From Methyloversatilis sp. (lineage in GTDB: Bacteria; Pseudomonadota; Gammaproteobacteria; Burkholderiales; Rhodocyclaceae): a stretch of 64,000 nt of DNA. Under the pieces are notes generated by a model. That model saw only the letters and a program-made list of their open reading frames with translations, ran no database searches and had not been told where the DNA came from. How positions within the stretch are numbered: position 1 is the first letter of the stretch; every line of letters starts with the position of its first letter. Below are positions 59,526-64,000 of the stretch, one piece after another. Location of the stretch: the NCBI RefSeq assembly GCF_030696805.1, contig NZ_JAUYRO010000088.1, positions 1-64,000 of the forward strand, written 5' to 3'. A program made the position numbers and the translations under genes.

Positions 59526-59879
59526 CGTCGACCGGCCACCAGCGCCGCGCGAACCCCAGCCTGCCCACACGGCCCCGCCCGCGCCCCAGCGCGGCCGCGG
59601 GCGCCGCCGCTCGCCCAAATGCACCAAACCAGTGCGAAAAACGACCCTCAGACCGAAAACCCGTCCATCACCACCCACCGCGCGCGGTCGAGACCCCGCC
59701 CCGCCCGCTCGCTTCATCGACTTCGAATCGTGCGCCGGTGCCTCCTGGTGTATCCGCAGCCAGGACGCATCGAAAAGACAGATCGTCACCCGCTTCCACC
59801 GGTGCGCACCGGTGCACAAAGGGGTGCATGGCCACAACCAGCCTCATCGGCCACTGAAATCGTCAGCGACGTCGCAAAA

Positions 59880-60153
59880 AGGTAACTTCGGTAATCGTTT
59901 CTTTTTATTCAACCTAAGCGATTGATTTAAATAGGATGTTTTGGTTACCTTCGAAAGGTGATTTTAGGTAATCAAAAAGGTAACTATTTCTAATTCATTG
60001 AAATAAAAGGGGTTTTAATTCGAGAATGTGACCTTGTAATTAGGTAATTTGATTACTTTAAAGTTACCTATAAATCACCTTCTGATTATTCGATAGAACG
60101 GCTTTCAGCAAGGCTTTGAAGCTGTTTTCGAAAACAAGTTACCTTAGTTACCT
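59880..60153. repeat. AT-rich iteron cluster, AGGTRAY in both orientations
   Basis: About 12 matches or near-matches in ~275 bp. Confidence 0.75.
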
Positions 60154-60261
60154 TTTTCCGAAGACGCCAAAAATCAGAGCCTTCACGCGTGCGGCGTTGA
60201 CGCCTGCCTGTCGCGTGCGTGCTGGTGTTCGAGGGATGTGATCAGGCGAGGAAATGGCGCC

Positions 60262-60285
60262 GATATTAGACAGCTGTCTAATATC
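60262..60285. repeat. Perfect 24-bp palindrome GATATTAGACAGCTGTCTAATATC
   Basis: All 12 base pairs checked by eye. Confidence 0.9.
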
Positions 60286-60308
60286 CAGACCCATTTCGGG
60301 TAAAAGAA

Positions 60309-60335
60309 AAAGGCCCGCATCGCTGCGGGCCTTTT
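60309..60335 (-). terminator. Phage-supplied terminator downstream of tRNA-Asn
   Basis: Reverse strand AAAAGGCCCGCAGCGATGCGGGCCTTTTT. Confidence 0.85.
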
Positions 60336-60341
60336 GTGTTC

Positions 60342-60390
60342 TGGCTCCCCGACCTGGGCTCGAACCAGGGACCTACGGATTAACAGTCCG
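60342..60390. repeat. attR: 49-bp direct repeat inside the intact tRNA-Asn gene
   Basis: Identical to 20290-20338. Confidence 0.95.
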
Positions 60391-60417
60391 GCGCTCTACC
60401 GACTGAGCTATCGGGGA
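60342..60417 (-). tRNA. tRNA-Asn (anticodon GTT), CCA encoded
   Basis: tccccgatagctcagtcggtagagcgccggactgttaatccgtaggtccctggttcgagcccaggtcggggagcca folds as a cloverleaf. Confidence 0.97.
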
Positions 60418-60614
60418 ACAAAGAGGGCGCGATAATAGGTTGTGATCCTGCGCGCGTCAAGCGATTGATACGTGACTTTCTTCGCGCTGACTGGCCGCCA
60501 CTTCGGCCCGCTATCGATTTATGATCACGTCACCTGAAGGTCACAACAGCCTTCGCCGTAGCTCCGACTTACCGCTCGCCCCAGGGCACGAGGCCAGCCT
60601 GCCAGCGCAGATCA

Positions 60615-62408
60615 ATGAACGAAAACGCGGTATTCATCAAGACTGAAGCGGGCGAGGATGCGGTGTCGAAGCGCACCATCGTTCAACGCAACCTGCGTTC
60701 GGTGCTCATCATGATCGACGGGCGCACGCCCGTCGGCAATCTGGCTCAGCAGTTCGGTGATCCGCTGATCGTCGAAGGCCTGGTCGGCGAGCTTGAACAT
60801 CGGGGACTGGTGCGCCGGGTGGATAACGCCAGTAACGAAGAAGACGCCGACCGCTCGGAACTGTCGTCCATCATGGTCGATATCGAAGATCTGGTCAGTC
60901 AGCCGATCACACCGGTAGCCGATGACATCCGTCGGGCGCACGACCGGTCTTCGGCAAAGGAATCGCCGGTGCTGGACGAGTTCGCGATGGCCATCCCCGA
61001 ACTGAATGCTCCGGCGGCGGCTGTCGCGGTCGCGTCGCCGCCGCCGGCCGACAGCGATGACGTCCGCGGTGCAATAAGACGCGCGATGATGACCAGCTCA
61101 GCGGATGCCGGCGTCGAGCACAGCGCTCCCGGACCGTTGAGGCGTGTGTTTGATCTGTTCGCGGGGCGTGTCAGCGGTGCTGATCGCAAAGGGCCGCCGA
61201 GTTCGCTTGCAAAGCGGCTTGTGGTCGGGAGCTTCGTGCTTAGCGCGCTGGTGATCGGCACGTTTTTCCTTTATCCCTACAGCCGGCACCTGCCGCAGAT
61301 GGAACAACTGGCGAGCGAACTGCTCGGTCAACCGGTGCGCATCGCATCGGTATCGCCCAGCATCTTTCCCGAGCCGTCCATTGCACTGGAGGGCTTGCGC
61401 GTCGGGGAGGGCGGGCAACTGGACGTCGCCACCGTCAAGCTCATTCCCCGCGTGTCGACGCTGCTGTCGGAGCGGACGGTCATGCGCGAAGTGCGCATCG
61501 AACGTGCAGGACTGAATATTGCCTTTCTGCCCGAGCTGTCGAAGCGGCAGGACATCAACTGGGCATCGCGCTGGCTCAAGGTCGAACGCATCAGCGTCGT
61601 CGATTCGAGCCTGCTGCTGCTGGACGGATCGATCGGCAATCTGAATGGCACGCTGGACATCAACGAGGACGGCGCGCTGACGCGGCTGTCGCTGGCCAGC
61701 ACGGATGGCGGACTGAAGCTGCAGGGCAGCATCGAATCCGGTGTGTGGAATGTCGCGCTCACGGCGCTGGGCTGGCGCACGCCCGGCCAGCCGTCACTGC
61801 TGCTCGACGTTCTTGAGGCAACCGGTACGCTGAACAGCCAGCGCCTGCAGTTCGACAAGGTGGACGTAAAGCTTTATGGCGGTTATGCGGTGGGCAATCT
61901 GTCTGTCGGGCTCGTCAGCCCGGCGACCGTCGAAGGCGAAATGACCACGTCGCGTCTTGCCATTGCAGATTTGCTCAAGGTGTTTGCGCCCACGCTGCTG
62001 CTGACCGGTGACCTGTCTGCGGCGATCGCCATCCGCGGCGATGGGGAAACGCTGGAGGCGCTGCGGCGCACGCTGCGTGCGTCGGGCAAGCTTGGCGTTC
62101 AGCGAGGGCAGATCGAACGCGTCGATCTTGTGCAGGCGGTGCGCATTCCGCGTCCGGATGGCGTGCGCGGCGGCAGCACGCGTTTCGATCGGCTCGAAGG
62201 CGATGTACTGGCTGACGCCTCCGGGCTCAGCCTGACCGGTGCGACGATGTCGTCCGGACTGGTCGGCGCGCAGGGAGACATCCGGCTGGCCGACGGCCTC
62301 ATCAATGGTCGTCTCGACGTAAGCCTGCGCGGCAGCGCAACCACGGTACTCGCACCGGTCAGCATCGAAGGCAAGTACGCCGATCCGGTCGTGCGCCTGC
62401 GGCGTTGA
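60615..62408 (+). CDS. AsmA-like protein with cytoplasmic N-terminal domain
   Basis: N-terminal ~90 aa helical domain, TM at VVGSFVLSALVIGTFFLYPYS, then AsmA-like repeats (LEGLRVGEGG, LNGTLDINEDG). Confidence 0.7.
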   Translation: MNENAVFIKTEAGEDAVSKRTIVQRNLRSVLIMIDGRTPVGNLAQQFGDPLIVEGLVGELEHRGLVRRVDNASNEEDADRSELSSIMVDIEDLVSQPITPVADDIRRAHDRSSAKESPVLDEFAMAIPELNAPAAAVAVASPPPADSDDVRGAIRRAMMTSSADAGVEHSAPGPLRRVFDLFAGRVSGADRKGPPSSLAKRLVVGSFVLSALVIGTFFLYPYSRHLPQMEQLASELLGQPVRIASVSPSIFPEPSIALEGLRVGEGGQLDVATVKLIPRVSTLLSERTVMREVRIERAGLNIAFLPELSKRQDINWASRWLKVERISVVDSSLLLLDGSIGNLNGTLDINEDGALTRLSLASTDGGLKLQGSIESGVWNVALTALGWRTPGQPSLLLDVLEATGTLNSQRLQFDKVDVKLYGGYAVGNLSVGLVSPATVEGEMTTSRLAIADLLKVFAPTLLLTGDLSAAIAIRGDGETLEALRRTLRASGKLGVQRGQIERVDLVQAVRIPRPDGVRGGSTRFDRLEGDVLADASGLSLTGATMSSGLVGAQGDIRLADGLINGRLDVSLRGSATTVLAPVSIEGKYADPVVRLRR

Positions 62409-62556
62409 AGAGCCCAGCCGCCTGTTCTGGTCTCGCGTCGGCCCGGCTTTCCGCCAGTCGGGTTCCGGCATACGTCTGTTTGACGCCTCGCCGGGGTTGC
62501 ATTCGATCAATTGACGCCAGCGCCAGCGCCACAACTTGCGCGCCGGCTGCTATGGT

Positions 62557-62943
62557 ATGCAGGTGATGTCCCGTTTCAGCCGATTCCTGATAACCATCCT
62601 GCTCGTGATTGCGCTGCCGCTGCAAGGCGGTGTCGCCGCGGCGATGATGTGCTGCGTGCCAGGGCAGCCGCCTGCGATGGCGGGCGGGCACGACAGTGCG
62701 ACCGAGGCGCCGCTGTTATCGGAGCACTGTGCCGAATCGGCCGCGCGCGATGAAAGCGCTGTGCAATCCCCCCAGTCGTGTGCGAGCTCTGCGGCCTGCT
62801 GCATTGCAGGCGCGCTGACACCGGCCACGCTCCCGGCGTTTGCCGACAAGGCGTTCCACGAACGACCGTTCGCCGACCTCGGTGGCCCGCCGTCCTTCAT
62901 CGCCGATAGCGCGGAACACCCCCCCAGATCCGCCTCCGTCTGA
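62557..62943 (+). CDS. Small exported Cys/Met-containing hypothetical protein
   Basis: Hydrophobic leader then MMCC, CAES, CASSAACC. Confidence 0.55.
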   Translation: MQVMSRFSRFLITILLVIALPLQGGVAAAMMCCVPGQPPAMAGGHDSATEAPLLSEHCAESAARDESAVQSPQSCASSAACCIAGALTPATLPAFADKAFHERPFADLGGPPSFIADSAEHPPRSASV

Positions 62944-63002
62944 CGAAACCCTGACGCCCGCACCCGCTGCGGGCATCGATTCACGTCCTGCGCGAGGCCA
63001 AC

Positions 63003-63494
63003 ATGTTTCACCTCCTTCCGAAAACGCTGCTCGTCTGTGCAGCGCTTGTTCCGACGTCCGCGTGGCCGGCCGATCCCGCCGATCCGGCCGCACCTGTGCC
63101 GTCGGCCGACTATCGCTCGATGATCGACGGCTATCGCAGTCATGCGGCAGAGCCCGTAGGTCCATGGCGTGATGCCAACGACCGGGTCGGCCGGCAGACC
63201 GGCGCGCACGCTGCGCATGCGGATCATCCGGAGCCGGCAAACCCGCAGCTCGAAGACCCGCATGCAGGACACTCGGCGCCAGCCGGGGCCCGCGCAGAGG
63301 GCTCGTCGGCGCACGACCACGGCGCCGGCAACCCCGCCGCCCACGATCACCGAATGCATCACGGCAAGCCTGCCGCCGATGCCGGGAACGTTCCGCATCA
63401 CTGCATGCACCACGACAACGCTGCGGGCGGCGGCATGAAGCACAAGCACGACGCCTGCCCGATGAAGAAGGAGGGCGGCCATGCGCACCACTGA
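63003..63494 (+). CDS. His-rich exported protein, probable metal binding
   Basis: Signal peptide; many His clusters (HDHRMHHGK, HHCMHHDN, KHKHDACPMKK, HAHH). Confidence 0.7.
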   Translation: MFHLLPKTLLVCAALVPTSAWPADPADPAAPVPSADYRSMIDGYRSHAAEPVGPWRDANDRVGRQTGAHAAHADHPEPANPQLEDPHAGHSAPAGARAEGSSAHDHGAGNPAAHDHRMHHGKPAADAGNVPHHCMHHDNAAGGGMKHKHDACPMKKEGGHAHH

Positions 63495-64000
63495 TCCATC
63501 GCGTTTGCGGCTTCTGCCGCTCGCGGCTTCGCTGACGCTGCTGGCCGGTTGCGCCAGCTTCAGTCCCGACGGCGGCTTTGGCGCGGTCGAGCAGACCACG
63601 CGAGAGCGGCTCGGCAAGGAGGTGAAGTGGGCGCGCAGCGACGAAGACCGTGCGGCGGTCGCCGAACGAGTGGCCAGCCTGCTCGGCCAGCCGCTGACCG
63701 CCGACGATGCGGTGCAGCTTGCCTTGCTGAACAATCGCGGCCTGCAGGCGGGCTTCCACGATCTGGGCATCAGCGAAGCCGAGCTGGTGCGCGCCGGCAA
63801 CCTGCCGAACCCTCACTTCTCCATGTTCCACGCCAGCAAGAAGGAAAACGGCGTGCGTGACTACAAGATCGAACAGGCGATCACCTTCAACGTGTTTTCG
63901 CTGCTGACCCTGCCGCAGGCGATCGAGGTCAACAAGCGGCAGTTTGCTCAGACCCAGCGCGCGGTATCGCTGCAGGTGCTGCGACTGGCGGCCGATGTGC
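63481..64000 (+). CDS. TolC-family outer membrane protein, 5' part; runs past window end
   Basis: MRTTDPSRLRLLPLAASLTLLAGCASF lipobox; PLTADDAVQLALLNNRGLQAGFHDLGISEAELVRAGNLPNPHFS. Confidence 0.85.
   Translation, partial: MRTTDPSRLRLLPLAASLTLLAGCASFSPDGGFGAVEQTTRERLGKEVKWARSDEDRAAVAERVASLLGQPLTADDAVQLALLNNRGLQAGFHDLGISEAELVRAGNLPNPHFSMFHASKKENGVRDYKIEQAITFNVFSLLTLPQAIEVNKRQFAQTQRAVSLQVLRLAADV

Larger units (their letters stand above)
20290..60390. mobile_element. P2-like prophage in tRNA-Asn(GTT)
   Basis: 49-bp att repeats, integrase, ogr-like activator, P2-type D,U,T,E,FII,FI,I,J,W,V,S,R,X,L,M,N,O,P,Q homologs in order. Confidence 0.97.

Noticed and set aside
59619-59925. Small plus-strand ORFs (59619-59885, 59632-59925)
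   Set aside because: No RBS, no recognisable domain; they run into the AT-rich iteron region.
59880-60153. CRISPR array
   Set aside because: Repeats are 6-8 bp, in both orientations and irregularly spaced, with no unique spacers of constant length and no cas genes.

Overview
GC-rich chromosomal window, probably betaproteobacterial (DUF3567, DUF465 and gene content). It holds a complete ~40.1 kb P2-like prophage inserted in the 3' end of a tRNA-Asn(GTT) gene. A 49-bp direct repeat marks attL (20290-20338) and attR (60342-60390). Left flank: murB, acnB, a dual-receiver regulator, an FMN glutamate-synthase-like protein, DAHP synthase, greB, PCu(A)C, rmuC, then a copper cassette (copZ-like, copA, cueR) lying next to a truncated alcohol dehydrogenase. 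Right flank: an AsmA-like fusion protein, then small Cys/His-rich ORFs and the start of a TolC-family protein, suggesting another metal-efflux locus. The prophage has recognisable P2-type head, tail and late-control genes. Most noteworthy points: (i) a T_TTT_TTA -1 frameshift site joining gpE and gpE'; (ii) a repeated GTTGT-N13-ACWWC dyad followed by a (CG)n tract at the expected late promoters; (iii) a two-gene insertion in the tail operon that includes a glycoside hydrolase with intact-looking catalytic motifs; (iv) a cytosine-C5 methyltransferase whose target-recognition region is a tandem repeat; (v) a Com-like ORF overlapping a Dam-type methylase whose AUG can pair into a stem; (vi) a solitary DndC-like PP-loop protein next to an ASCH protein; (vii) an AT-rich, non-coding ~280-bp iteron cluster (AGGTRAY, about 12 copies) plus a perfect 24-bp palindrome beside attR. 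All calls come from reading the sequence and the supplied ORF translations; no database search was run.
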